From assembly GCF_023229695.1 (NCBI RefSeq), contig NZ_JALNYS010000007.1:91999-155998 (forward strand): a DNA stretch of 64,000 nt, read 5' to 3'. Positions 17,312 through 25,521 of this stretch are shown here, piece by piece (positions within the stretch are counted from its first letter, which is position 1; the number at the start of each line of letters is the position of its first letter). The translations under genes were made by a program, and so were the position numbers. Origin of the DNA: Sulfuricurvum sp. GTDB lineage: Bacteria > Campylobacterota > Campylobacteria > Campylobacterales > Sulfurimonadaceae. The notes under the pieces were generated by a model that saw only the letters and a program-made list of their open reading frames with translations, was not told the DNA's origin and made no database searches.

Positions 17312-18440
17312 AAAACTCGGTAACTCCATCGATCTGCCCCATTTTCTTAAACAATTGGGCGTTGACGGCGGAGGGGTATCGATATTGCGGGATAAGGGGA
17401 CGCTTCATCTGCTGTATATTAGCGATCTGCATGTCGGTGCCGCCAATATCCTCAAGCAAGATGCCCTGAGCATCGGTGCCGATCTTGCCGTCCCCAAAGG
17501 GACGGTAATCGCATCGCAAAGTCGGGTTAACGCGCTGTTAATCGCGAAGCAGCGGCAGCTGCAGGAGTTGGCAAAAAAAGAGCGTGCACAGCCTTTTGGC
17601 CTTAAACTTCTTGCCGAGTCGCTGGAGGGGTATTGCCGCATGCCGTTTCCCAAAAAAGTTGAGGTGATGGGGATTATTAATGCCAATGAGGACAGTTTTT
17701 ATCAATCGAGCCGTTTTCAGGGGGGTGATGCCGTCCGCAAAATTGAGGAGATGATAGAAGAGGGTGCCGACATTATCGATATCGGGGGGGTATCGAGCCG
17801 TCCGGGAAGCGTGGGGGTGGATGCATCCGAAGAGCTGAACAGGCTTCGTCCGATTATCGATGCCCTTTATGCCGAACGTTTGTATGAAAAAGTACGGTTT
17901 AGTCTGGACAGTTTTGAACCCGTCGTTATCGCGTATGCTCTGGAGAGGGGTTTCTCCATCATCAACGATATAACGGGATTTTCCAACGATGACGTGATCA
18001 AACTGTGCGCCGCGTACGGTGCGCGCGGAGTGATTATGCACATGCAGGGGAACCCTCAGACGATGCAGCGGGACCCCTCGTATCATTCGGTTCTTCATGA
18101 AGTGGAACTTTTTTTCCGCGACCGCCTTGCGAAAGCGGAATCGTTCGGGGTCAAGGATGTGATACTCGACACGGGGATCGGATTTGGCAAACGTCTTGAA
18201 GATAATTTAGCCCTCATCACCCATCAAAGCCATTTTTTGGCACTGGGCAAGCCGCTGCTTGTCGGGGCAAGCCGAAAATCGCTGATAGATGCCGTTTCGA
18301 AAAGCTCCGGTGCGCAACGGCTCCCCGGAACCTTGGCGATCCATCTCAAAGCGGTTCAGGAGGGGGCCTCCGTAGTACGGGTTCATGATGTGAAAGAGCA
18401 TGTGCAGGCCCTTAAGCTCTGGCAAGCGTTAAAAGGATAG
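17301..18440 (+). CDS. folP: Dihydropteroate synthase
   Basis: The enzyme joins 4-aminobenzoate and 6-hydroxymethyl-dihydropterin diphosphate in folate synthesis and is the sulfonamide target. The TIM-barrel part starts near residue 115 with VMGIINANEDSFYQSSRF and continues with EEGADIIDIGGVSSRPGS, INDITGF, VIMHMQGNPQTMQ, LDTGIGFGK and VGASRKSLI. At 379 residues it carries an N-terminal extension of about 115 residues, as in Helicobacter and Campylobacter FolP; its role is unknown. The start is GTG with GAGG six bases upstream. Confidence 0.95.
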   Translation: MHVEKLGNSIDLPHFLKQLGVDGGGVSILRDKGTLHLLYISDLHVGAANILKQDALSIGADLAVPKGTVIASQSRVNALLIAKQRQLQELAKKERAQPFGLKLLAESLEGYCRMPFPKKVEVMGIINANEDSFYQSSRFQGGDAVRKIEEMIEEGADIIDIGGVSSRPGSVGVDASEELNRLRPIIDALYAERLYEKVRFSLDSFEPVVIAYALERGFSIINDITGFSNDDVIKLCAAYGARGVIMHMQGNPQTMQRDPSYHSVLHEVELFFRDRLAKAESFGVKDVILDTGIGFGKRLEDNLALITHQSHFLALGKPLLVGASRKSLIDAVSKSSGAQRLPGTLAIHLKAVQEGASVVRVHDVKEHVQALKLWQALKG

Positions 18441-18443
18441 CCG

Positions 18444-19607
18444 TTGAGCAATACCGTTGTTATAATTACCCTGTCGTTATTGGTTTTGTTATCGCCGTTT
18501 TTATCGCGTATTGTCCGAATTCCGGTTGTTGTTGTAGAAATTTTATTGGGGTGTCTCGCAGGGTACTTTGGTCTATTGGTCGAAAATGAGCTCTTTAAAA
18601 TTATCGCCAAAGTCGGGTTTTTGTACCTGATGTTTCTCGCGGGGATGGAGGTGAATCTAAAAGAGTTCGGATTCGCCAAATCGTCGTTATTGCGTCGCAC
18701 AATCATCTATTTTGCAATGCTGTACGGATGTTCGTTGGCCCTCTTTTTGTATTTTAATCTGAGTTCCGTTTATTTAGTCGCTTTTCCGATCTTTTCGTTG
18801 GGGATGCTGATGGCATTGGTTAAAGAATACGGTAAAAACCAGCCGTGGCTAGCACTGGCATTGAACATCGGAATCATCGGTGAATTGGTCAGTATTATGG
18901 CCCTAACCATTCTCAGCGGGGGATTGGAATATGGGTATACGCGCGAATTTGCGTTTAAACTTGGCGGACTGTTTGCTTTTTTAATTGGATTTGTCCTTTT
19001 CTTTCGGGGGATAAGAATCTTATTTTGGTGGTACCCCGGACTTAAAACACTGATTATGCCGCATGATGACGGTAAAGATCAGGATGTCCGTTTTTCGATG
19101 GCATTGATGTTTATTATGGTCGCTGTGATGCTCTATCTTAAGATAGATGTCGTTTTGGGGGCATTTTTAGCGGGGACGTTTGTCGCTGCTTATTTCAAAC
19201 ATAAAACTGAGTTGCCCGAAAAGCTCTCCTCTTTCGGTTTCGGATTTTTAGTCCCGATTTTTTTTATCCATGTCGGTTCAACTCTTGCGTTGGATGCATT
19301 TACCGATCCGCAAACACTCGGATTGGCATTGTTTATTGCGGGTGCGATTATCGGGATTCGCCTCATAAGCTCATTGGTGGCGTACGGCGGATATTTGGGA
19401 CTTAAAAATACAATATTGTTTTCTTTAAGCGATTCGATGCCGTTGACATTTACCGTAGCCATTGCGACTTTAGGGTACGAAGCGGGGGCTATTACCCATA
19501 ATGAGTATTACTCCTTTATTGTCGCCAGTATGGGGAGCGGAATTTTTTTAATGATTGCGATCAAAATTCTTTATACCGTTTTTTATCCGAATAAAGGGCA
19601 AAAGTAG
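18444..19607 (+). CDS. CPA2-family cation:proton antiporter
   Basis: A 387-residue membrane protein with about 12 helices. The CPA2 hallmark is visible as EILLGCLAGYFG and KVGFLYLMFLAGMEVNLKEF near the N-terminus. It would exchange Na+ or K+ for H+ across the inner membrane. No regulatory C-terminal domain (RCK/TrkA-N) is attached. Translation starts at TTG 18444 with AGGA five bases upstream, three bases after folP stops, so it is likely read from the folP transcript. Ion choice cannot be deduced. Confidence 0.87.
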   Translation: MSNTVVIITLSLLVLLSPFLSRIVRIPVVVVEILLGCLAGYFGLLVENELFKIIAKVGFLYLMFLAGMEVNLKEFGFAKSSLLRRTIIYFAMLYGCSLALFLYFNLSSVYLVAFPIFSLGMLMALVKEYGKNQPWLALALNIGIIGELVSIMALTILSGGLEYGYTREFAFKLGGLFAFLIGFVLFFRGIRILFWWYPGLKTLIMPHDDGKDQDVRFSMALMFIMVAVMLYLKIDVVLGAFLAGTFVAAYFKHKTELPEKLSSFGFGFLVPIFFIHVGSTLALDAFTDPQTLGLALFIAGAIIGIRLISSLVAYGGYLGLKNTILFSLSDSMPLTFTVAIATLGYEAGAITHNEYYSFIVASMGSGIFLMIAIKILYTVFYPNKGQK

Positions 19608-19722
19608 AGTGCCGTTAATAATTTTTAGTGAAAACAAGGTACAATCGACTCTCATTTAGAAAATACAATATTGCCCTCTTTGGGAGGGTGAACTAACTGT
19701 TTCGGGGATGAAAGGGGGACGT

Positions 19723-20493
19723 GTGGATTTAACAACGATATTAGGGATTTTGGGAGCAATCGCCTCTATCTCCATCGGTGACTTGATGGAGGGGGGGAAC
19801 CCCGTTCACGTTGTCCATATTACATCACTGATCATCATTATTCCTACCACGCTGTTGGCGTCGATGGTCAGTACCGATCCCGAATACATCAAAGGGGCAT
19901 GGAAAAACGTGGGGATGAATTTTAAAAAATCTCCGGTTAATCTGCATGAACGTATCAAAGAGATCGTTGAGCTTGCTTTGATGGCACGGCGGGACGGATT
20001 GCTCTCTTTGGAGAAAAAAGTGGCCGAACTCGACAATGCCTTTCTAAAGCAGGGACTTAGCATGGCGGTAGACGGAAACGAGATCGAAACGATCGAAGCA
20101 ACCCTTGAGGCCGTTATCGAAGAGACGGAAGAGTATTGGCACGGTTGCGCCCATTATTGGATACTCGCTGGGGAGACTTCCCCCGTTATGGGGCTTGTCG
20201 GGGCCGTTTTGGGGCTTATTTTAGCCCTTCAAAAGTTGGACAACCCTGCTGAAATGGCACAGGGTATCGCCGGTGCGTTTACCGCAACCGTAACGGGGAT
20301 TTTCGGTGCATACGTTCTTATCGGGCCGATGGGAAATAAAATGAAGGCGAAATCGCATCACATTGTCAAAGAACAAAAGTTGATGCTAGAGGGGATTATC
20401 GGAATTGTTCATGGGGATAATCCCCGTACCCTTGAGGCTAAACTCCTTAATTTTCTTTCGCCTGCGGAAGAAAAACATAGCCAATTTACATAA
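19723..20493 (+). CDS. motA: Flagellar motor stator protein MotA
   Basis: A 256-residue inner-membrane protein with four helices that, with MotB, forms the ion-driven stator. It has DLTTILGILGAIASISIGDL at the N-terminus and GETSPVMGLVGAVLGLILAL with the essential Pro in helix 3, then the fourth helix GAYVLIGPMGNKM. The cytoplasmic loop is charged. The GTG at 19723 is chosen over an ATG at 19708 because GGGGG lies five bases before it and the product then begins MDLTT as in the family. The motB gene follows 11 bases later. Confidence 0.94.
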   Translation: MDLTTILGILGAIASISIGDLMEGGNPVHVVHITSLIIIIPTTLLASMVSTDPEYIKGAWKNVGMNFKKSPVNLHERIKEIVELALMARRDGLLSLEKKVAELDNAFLKQGLSMAVDGNEIETIEATLEAVIEETEEYWHGCAHYWILAGETSPVMGLVGAVLGLILALQKLDNPAEMAQGIAGAFTATVTGIFGAYVLIGPMGNKMKAKSHHIVKEQKLMLEGIIGIVHGDNPRTLEAKLLNFLSPAEEKHSQFT

Positions 20494-20504
20494 TGGTCGG
20501 TTGA

Positions 20505-21344
20505 ATGGGCAAGAAAAAATGCAAAAAATGTCCAGAGTGCCCGGCAGGGGAAAAATGGGCAGTCCCTACCGCTGACTTTTTCAGTTTGCTTCTGGCCTTG
20601 TTTATTGCCCTGTATGCACTTGCTTCAGTCAATAAAGAGAAGTTGCAGTCGGTCAAAGAGGAATTTGTTAAAATTTACGATTACGCCCCGGCTCCGGAGA
20701 CTATTTCTCCGGTCGTGAAGATGGAGAGTGAATCCAAACCGACACCGGAAGCGACCGGGGCCCCGAGCGGACAAGCTCCGGTTGCGGATGGGGGGGCACT
20801 TTTGGTAGGGGCACCTCCTACTCCGAGCGCCCCCGCCGGTGCCATCACTAAAATACAGCAGGATATGCAAGATGCCTCGATGGGTGAGGGACCTTTGGAT
20901 CAGAGCCTGGAAGGGGTATTGTTAAAACTTCCGGCAACGATTCAGTTTCGAGGTGCCAATACGACGATTGATGATGAAAATATGCATCTGTTTATTAAGC
21001 GGATAGCGGATATCATCAATACCCTTCCTCCGAGCGTCGATATTTCGGTGCGCGGATACACCGACGATCTTCCGACCCGAAGCGCTCCGTACCGGGATAA
21101 TATGGAACTCTCAAGTGCCCGTGCCGCGACGGTTGTTCGAGAATTGATCAAAAACGGTGTTTCTCCTGAACGGTTGTCTTCTGCCGGATTCGGTTCATCC
21201 AAGCCGATTGTATCGAATACGAATGAATCCAATCGTGAAAAAAATCGGCGCGTAGAGTTTTACATGTTTGTTTCAAACGATAAGCCGCTGGATACGAAAA
21301 AGCAGCAAAACATTCTGGATGCCCTCTCTAAAATGACAAAATGA
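20505..21344 (+). CDS. motB: Flagellar motor stator protein MotB
   Basis: A 279-residue stator partner anchored to peptidoglycan. The single N-terminal helix ADFFSLLLALFIALYAL carries the ion-binding Asp (residue 24). A Pro/Ala-rich linker at about 65-115 is followed by an OmpA-like peptidoglycan-binding domain (ISVRGYTDDLPTRSAPYRDN, LSSARAATVVRELI and RRVEFYMF). The N-terminal stretch CKKCPECPAGEK has three Cys before the membrane, which is unusual. Proton or sodium use cannot be settled from the sequence. The region after the stop holds repeats. Confidence 0.94.
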   Translation: MGKKKCKKCPECPAGEKWAVPTADFFSLLLALFIALYALASVNKEKLQSVKEEFVKIYDYAPAPETISPVVKMESESKPTPEATGAPSGQAPVADGGALLVGAPPTPSAPAGAITKIQQDMQDASMGEGPLDQSLEGVLLKLPATIQFRGANTTIDDENMHLFIKRIADIINTLPPSVDISVRGYTDDLPTRSAPYRDNMELSSARAATVVRELIKNGVSPERLSSAGFGSSKPIVSNTNESNREKNRRVEFYMFVSNDKPLDTKKQQNILDALSKMTK

Positions 21345-21350
21345 TTTTTT

Positions 21351-21499
21351 TAACTGATGTTACGCACTTTCTGGGCAAAGCCCATAAAGTGGCAGGGACA
21401 GATGTCCCTACAACCCCCTAAAGCTACCCGTATCTTTCGGATACGGGAGATTGACTCCCCTTGAAGTACCCGTTAAGGCAAGACGCGTAAGGTCAGTTT
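21351..21499 (+). repeat. MITE-like intergenic element, copy 1 of a tandem pair
   Basis: An element of about 149 bases with 14-base terminal inverted repeats: AACTGATGTTACGC at 21352-21365 and, inverted, GCGTAAGGTCAGTT at 21485-21498 (two mismatches). Inside are three hairpin modules: CACTTT..GGGC..GCCC..AAAGTG, GGGACA..TGTCCC and CCCGTATC..GATACGGG. No coding frame is present. It lies between converging motB and the cyclophilin gene. Confidence 0.75.
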
Positions 21500-21500
21500 G

Positions 21501-21679
21501 TAACTGATGTTACGCACTTTCTGGGCGAAGCCCAGAAAGTGGCAGGGGATAGTTTAACCCCCAAAACAAGCGAAGCGCTCCCGAAGGGATGTTTCCTGAA
21601 ACGCTACCCGTATCTTTCGGATACGGGAGATTGACTCCCCTTGAAGTACCCGTTAAGGCAAGACGCGTAAGATCAGTTT
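21501..21679 (+). repeat. MITE-like intergenic element, copy 2 of a tandem pair
   Basis: A direct repeat of copy 1, about 179 bases, with terminal inverted repeats AACTGATGTTACGC (21502-21515) and GCGTAAGATCAGTT (21665-21678), one mismatch. The middle differs from copy 1: the GGGACA..TGTCCC hairpin is replaced by a module containing AAAACAAGCGAAGCGCTC, also seen at 41.38 kb and 59.0 kb. The outer modules are nearly identical to copy 1, which suggests recombination or cassette exchange between copies. Confidence 0.75.
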
Positions 21680-21731
21680 TCAAGATAGGCTGAGGTTTTG
21701 ATAAGGGCAATGAGGGAGTCTGGATTCTAGG

Positions 21732-21751
21732 TTTGCCTCAAATGAGGCAAA
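21732..21751. terminator. Perfect hairpin between motB and the cyclophilin gene
   Basis: TTTGCCTCA and TGAGGCAAA form a perfect nine-base dyad with two bases between, placed in the convergent gap right after the cyclophilin stop. Adjacent runs are A-rich rather than a clean U-tract, so termination is possible but not certain. Confidence 0.4.
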
Positions 21752-21753
21752 AT

Positions 21754-22287
21754 TTAGGGGAGAAGTGTTGCTTTAATGATTTTTTGTGTCTGAAGAGGGC
21801 GGTCTCCGCCGTTTTGACCGTTGGTTGGAACTTTATTCAGTTTTGCCAATACGCCCATTCCCGATACGACACGTCCAAAGATCGTATGGTATCCGTTTAG
21901 CCACGGTGTCGCGGCCGTAGTGATAAAAAATTGGCTTCCGTTGGTGCGAGGCCCTGCATTGGCCATGGCCAAAATCCCTTCCTGATCAAAAACAACTCCC
22001 GATTTGAATTCGTCTTTAAACGGTTTTTTCCAGATGGATTCGCCGCCGGCACCGGTACCGGTCGGATCGCCCCCTTGAATCATGAAATTTTTGATAATAC
22101 GATGGAAGGTCAGTCCGTCATAATAGCCGTTTTTGACATGGGTAGTAAAGTTTTCTACCGCTAAAGGGGCTACATCTTCGTACAATTCAAGGGTAAGATC
22201 CCCTTGCGTTGTTTGAAGGGTGACACGCGGATGGGAAGCCGCAAAACTAAGAACGGATGTTAAAAGCAACGTGATGAGGTAACGCAT
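21754..22287 (-). CDS. Periplasmic cyclophilin-type peptidyl-prolyl isomerase
   Basis: A 177-residue cyclophilin that speeds cis-trans isomerisation of proline bonds. A signal peptide covers residues 1-16 (MRYLITLLLTSVLSFAAS), so it acts in the periplasm. The catalytic region is intact: GLTFHRIIKNFMIQGGDPTG, ILAMANAGPRTNGSQFFITT and HTIFGRVVSGM. The ATG at 22287 is used because AGGAG precedes it by six bases; it overlaps the msrB stop as TAATG. Co-expression with msrB suggests an envelope or oxidative protein-repair unit. Confidence 0.94.
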   Translation of the reverse strand: MRYLITLLLTSVLSFAASHPRVTLQTTQGDLTLELYEDVAPLAVENFTTHVKNGYYDGLTFHRIIKNFMIQGGDPTGTGAGGESIWKKPFKDEFKSGVVFDQEGILAMANAGPRTNGSQFFITTAATPWLNGYHTIFGRVVSGMGVLAKLNKVPTNGQNGGDRPLQTQKIIKATLLP

Positions 22288-22688
22288 TAAGACTCCTGAT
22301 TTCGTGGTGTAAAGATGAGACAAACGGAATTGATGCAATAGCGAAGCCCTGTCGGAGGAGGACCATCCGTAAAGAGATGTCCCAGATGGGCATCACAGGC
22401 TGCACACAGCACTTCGACACGAATCATACCATGTGTAGCGTCACGTTTCTCTTCAAGCGCTGAAACCGATACCGGAGAATAAAAACTTGGCCATCCTGTT
22501 TCGGAATCAAACTTTGTCGCAGAATCGAATAGCGGGGTGCCGCAGCATACGCATTGATAAACACCGTCTTCTTTGAATGAGGCATATTGACCGCTAAAGG
22601 GGGGCTCTGTACCGTGTTGTCGTGTTACCCGATACGCGTCGGGAGCAAGGAGCTCCTGCCACTCTTGGTCAGTTTTCGTAATTTTCAT
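22287..22688 (-). CDS. msrB: Peptide-methionine (R)-S-oxide reductase
   Basis: This enzyme repairs R-methionine sulfoxide in proteins. It has 133 residues, no signal peptide, and therefore likely acts in the cytoplasm. Zinc ligands are seen in CVCCGTPLF and CAACDAHLGHLF, and the catalytic Cys118 in RYCINS. Cys123 follows closely (NSVCLIF), an uncommon extra Cys near the active site. The 5' end overlaps the helicase-like gene by 20 bases and the 3' end overlaps the cyclophilin start, so the three are probably one transcript. Confidence 0.95.
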   Translation of the reverse strand: MKITKTDQEWQELLAPDAYRVTRQHGTEPPFSGQYASFKEDGVYQCVCCGTPLFDSATKFDSETGWPSFYSPVSVSALEEKRDATHGMIRVEVLCAACDAHLGHLFTDGPPPTGLRYCINSVCLIFTPRNQES

Positions 22689-24144
22689 CGGATATATCCT
22701 TGCGGATTGAATTTTTATCGGTGATTATAGTAAGGGATTCTGATGCACGGCTTAGTGCGATAGAATAGTTGGGATCCATCGGATCGCATCCAAGCAAGAG
22801 GACATGTTCTCTGCAAAGGGGGGCAATCGCGTCCGTAGTCGCGATAATAATGGAATCGAGGTCTTGGTATTGCAAACTGGACGAAAGGGTAATCGGACGG
22901 CAGTTAAGATGAAAATAGGTATCAATCGCCTCTTTTACGGTGTTTAATACTTCCTGTGAAGGAACGATAATCAAGAGTTCCGAGGGGATCGAAGAGAGCA
23001 GTTGCCGTCGCACATGTATGAGCAAGGTGAGGAGTAAACGGCTCTCTTTGGAATAAATGAGCTTCGGGGTAATTAAATGGCGAAAATGATCCGAAAGGGT
23101 AAATGCCGTTTCGTTTAGAACCGGCAGAATTGTGCTCATCAATAGCCACCGCTTTGTCTGATGGTGCTGAAGTTTTTGAAGTAGATGTGCTTCAAGAAGA
23201 TGGCTGTCGTCGCATAAAATAATGGAAGCATCCTGAAAACCTTTTAGATCTTCGATCCGATTATTGTTGTCTGCATTGCTGCAATAAGGGGTATAAAAAG
23301 AGAGGGCTCCGATATCGATACGAACCGCTCCGTATTCAAGAAGGGAGATGAGTTCATTTCGCAAGAGCTCTCCTCCCAACCGAGTCGGCGTAATAATCAT
23401 TATTCTCTCTTGCGGATTTGCAAGGAGAAGGGAGAGCGCTTTTCGAATCAACAGGGTACTTTTCCCGCTTCCCTCACCTCCGGAAAGGGTTGTAACTCCT
23501 TGAAACCGGGATGCAAGAAAGAGGTTTTGCTGAGGGGTAAGGAGCGCTCCGGAGGGATTAAGCGGTGAGGGGAGGATGAGGGTATGGGAATTTAAAGCGC
23601 CGATGATTTTCAGAAAGGAGTAGGGCTCAGATTGATAGTCGCCGATAGCATACACTTTTGTCTGAACGGATTCGGGTGTCTCATCGCTGAAGAGCAGATG
23701 GCTTTTGGGTAAAAATTGATGAAACGAGGGGTCGAGAGTATCAAACTCTTTTTCAGTGATGTTCTGCAGCCAGATAAAACGGTAAATCGGGGTTGTGTCA
23801 AAAGAGAGAACATCTTCAAGTTTGCGTCGGACCCGGGATTCGATGGCTTCAAAACGGGTCGCGGAGGGGCGTTTGATTTGTCGTGACGCACGCTGTACGG
23901 TCGCATTTTTTAATTCTGAAGGGTGCCAGGAGATTCTTTCCCCTAAAAAAATACCAAAATTCGGAAGAAAAATCAACAGATGAATGGGGGTGATATTGTT
24001 GTTATGAAAAAGGTGAAAATCCGAATAGATTTCTCCCCCTTCATTACGGACAAATGTTTCCAACACAAGATTGGCGGCCGTTTCGGGCTGATGGTGTTGT
24101 TGCGGTTGTGAAGAGGTTAATCGAGTAAAAAAAGAGGACAACAC
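22669..24144 (-). CDS. Degenerate NERD / SF1-helicase-like protein
   Basis: A 491-residue cytoplasmic protein. The N-terminal 120 residues look like a NERD nuclease domain (HLLIFLPNFGIFLGERISW), but the expected Asp and E-x-K catalytic residues are not visible. From about 210 a superfamily 1 ATPase core follows: Q-motif-like LTPQQNLFLASRFQ, Walker A GGEGSGKSTLLIRKAL, MIITPTRLGG, a Walker B variant IILCDDSHLL (usual DE is DD), and a C-terminal ALSRASESLTIITD resembling motif VI. ATP binding is likely; unwinding is doubtful. A role in DNA repair or defence is only a guess. Confidence 0.6.
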   Translation of the reverse strand: MLSSFFTRLTSSQPQQHHQPETAANLVLETFVRNEGGEIYSDFHLFHNNNITPIHLLIFLPNFGIFLGERISWHPSELKNATVQRASRQIKRPSATRFEAIESRVRRKLEDVLSFDTTPIYRFIWLQNITEKEFDTLDPSFHQFLPKSHLLFSDETPESVQTKVYAIGDYQSEPYSFLKIIGALNSHTLILPSPLNPSGALLTPQQNLFLASRFQGVTTLSGGEGSGKSTLLIRKALSLLLANPQERIMIITPTRLGGELLRNELISLLEYGAVRIDIGALSFYTPYCSNADNNNRIEDLKGFQDASIILCDDSHLLEAHLLQKLQHHQTKRWLLMSTILPVLNETAFTLSDHFRHLITPKLIYSKESRLLLTLLIHVRRQLLSSIPSELLIIVPSQEVLNTVKEAIDTYFHLNCRPITLSSSLQYQDLDSIIIATTDAIAPLCREHVLLLGCDPMDPNYSIALSRASESLTIITDKNSIRKDISDENYEN

Positions 24145-24213
24145 CCATGTAGCCTTTAGACGCTATTATAGTTTATTGCGTTAATTATAGCGAAGGGGAG
24201 ATAAAGATCAATG

Positions 24214-24237
24214 AAAAAAGGCCGAGGAAATCCTCGG
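24214..24237 (-). terminator. Rho-independent terminator of the HU gene
   Basis: Read on the minus strand: CCGAGG, loop ATTT, CCTCGG, then C and a run of six T. It lies 17 bases past the hup stop codon. Stem, loop and T-run are all textbook. Confidence 0.88.
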
Positions 24238-24253
24238 ACTTCAAGGGGAAAGA

Positions 24254-24538
24254 TTAGTGACCGGCAGCGATACTGTCTTTAAGACTTTTGCCCGGCTTGA
24301 ATTTAGGAACCATTTTGTCTTCAGTACTGTATGTTTTACTGGTTCCCGGAACTTTACCGCTTTTCCCTTTTTGAAGAGATGCCGCAAAACTTCCAAACCC
24401 TACCAATGAAACTTCTTCTTTAGCGACAAGAGCCGTTGTTACTGCATCGGTGAAAGCTTTGATAGCCGCTTCAGCTTCCACTTTTGTTTTGTAATTGCCA
24501 CTTTTTTGAACCAATTCGACGAATTGTGCTTTATTCAT
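24254..24538 (-). CDS. hup: HU-family DNA-binding protein
   Basis: A 94-residue histone-like protein that bends and compacts DNA as a dimer. It begins MNKAQFVELVQKSGNYKTKV; VSLVGFGSFAAS is the family motif, and the DNA-clamping arm covers about residues 55-75 (GKVPGTSKTYSTEDKMVPKF). Lys and Ala content is high. The arm motif lacks the usual RxGRNP and reads KSGKVPGTSKT, a variant seen in other Campylobacterota. The gene is monocistronic, with its own terminator downstream. Confidence 0.95.
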   Translation of the reverse strand: MNKAQFVELVQKSGNYKTKVEAEAAIKAFTDAVTTALVAKEEVSLVGFGSFAASLQKGKSGKVPGTSKTYSTEDKMVPKFKPGKSLKDSIAAGH

Positions 24539-24640
24539 TTAATTCCCTTACGATTATATGCGAAGTACACCCAAACCTCTCGTTCTCGATAAGTTTAGAG
24601 GGGTATAAGTTCAGCCAAGAATACTTTAATATCTCTTAGC

Positions 24641-24874
24641 TTAATTTTTTCTTCTTTTTTGTGTTTTAATGAACTGTTTAGTCGTTTTAGGACTATTTAG
24701 GCCACTATTCACCTCTATACGGGTTTTTGAAGGGGTTGCGAAAATGGCGTTGATTAAGAATGATGAGAAAAAACGATGGCAGCTGCCCAATCGTCGAAAC
24801 ATATTTCTGGATTGAGATATGGATAAAAAAGCTTCTTCAAGACCGATACGTTCCTGCTCTGTCAAACTACTCAT
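24641..24874 (-). CDS. Small basic protein coupled to the XRE regulator
   Basis: A 77-residue frame starting MSSLTEQERIGLEEAFLSIS, with a helical acidic N-terminus and a very basic C-terminus (KTTKQFIKTQKRRKN). The start overlaps the upstream regulator gene by eight bases, and GAGAG sits before it, so translational coupling is plausible. An ATG four codons earlier is possible. The family is not recognised. The pattern of a small protein tied to an XRE regulator could mean a partner of the regulator, but nothing shows toxicity or binding. Confidence 0.6.
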   Translation of the reverse strand: MSSLTEQERIGLEEAFLSISQSRNMFRRLGSCHRFFSSFLINAIFATPSKTRIEVNSGLNSPKTTKQFIKTQKRRKN

Positions 24875-25112
24875 GGTTTCTCTCATCTAAGGTATTTATT
24901 TTACGAACGACTCTAACGATTTCATCATCTTCAAGCATTCCAAGCATCTGAATGACCGCTTTAGCCGCTTGAGGTTTGGCATTTCCAAGCTTCCAATCCT
25001 GATAGGTACGCATGGAGATTCCTAATGTTTGAGCGAGCTCTTTTTGGGAAATCTTCTTACCGTTATTTTGTGCCTCAACGGCATTGTGCAGAAGATTAAA
25101 GAGATCACTCAT
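24867..25112 (-). CDS. XRE-family helix-turn-helix regulator
   Basis: An 81-residue DNA-binding protein with a Cro/C1-type helix-turn-helix at about 20-60: KISQKELAQTLGISMRTYQD and WKLGNAKPQ. The ATG at 25112 (MSDLFNLL) is preferred over two upstream ATGs because GGAG lies eight bases before it. The upstream A/T-rich region carries a perfect dyad that may be its operator. The downstream small gene overlaps it. There is no sign of phage genes nearby. Confidence 0.85.
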   Translation of the reverse strand: MSDLFNLLHNAVEAQNNGKKISQKELAQTLGISMRTYQDWKLGNAKPQAAKAVIQMLGMLEDDEIVRVVRKINTLDERNHE

Positions 25113-25328
25113 TTCCATTGCTCCATTGTAATATTCATTTCTTGATATAAACATTAAAGTGTATAAAATATACGTAATTAATAGTAAAATATAAACAAAT
25201 ATGTATAGTTTGTAAACAAAAATGTATAAAGCATTATTTGTACCAGTATTTATATCTAATAATATGTATGTAATATACAGAATACCGTATATATTATTTT
25301 GAAATAGTTGTTGAATAGGAAAATGGGG
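25113..25328. promoter_or_regulatory. A/T-rich promoter region with dyads
   Basis: This strongly A/T-rich stretch lies upstream of the XRE gene. It contains a perfect dyad GTATA-AAA-TATAC (25161-25173) and repeated ATGTATA words near 25200, 25220 and 25264. These are candidate operators and promoters for the regulator; no single -35/-10 pair stands out. No gene is visible. Confidence 0.4.
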
Positions 25329-25515
25329 TGGGAAGCTTCAGGGGGGTGCAGGGGACAAATTGTCCCCTGCCACTTTACGGGCTTTGCCCGTAAAGTGTGT
25401 AACATTAAATCGGTTATTTCTCACGCATCCGAAAGATGTGGGAAGCTTCAGGGGGGTGCAGGGGACAAATTGTCCCCGCCACTTTACGGGCTTTGCCCGG
25501 AAAGTGTGTAACATC
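25329..25515 (-). repeat. Two inverted-orientation units of the hairpin repeat family
   Basis: Two nearly identical units in minus orientation, 25329-25412 and 25439-25515, joined by a link holding CATCCGAAAGATGTGGGA. Each reads, on the minus strand, GATGTTACACACTTT, a GGGC-AAA-GCCC hairpin, AAAGTGGC, then GGGGACAATTTGTCCCC and CACCCCCCTGAAGCTTCCCA. They end seven bases from the stop codon of the DUF3972-like gene. The right-hand end with the second inverted repeat found at 21.4-21.7 kb is missing. Confidence 0.7.
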
Positions 25516-25521
25516 AAAGCG

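Noticed and set aside
21351..21679. Tandem repeats considered as an insertion sequence
   Set aside because: No transposase frame is present; the element is too short, so a non-autonomous element is the better call.
25329..25515. Repeated block considered as a CRISPR array
   Set aside because: Only two units, each about 80 bases, with internal hairpins and no constant repeat-spacer spacing or cas genes.
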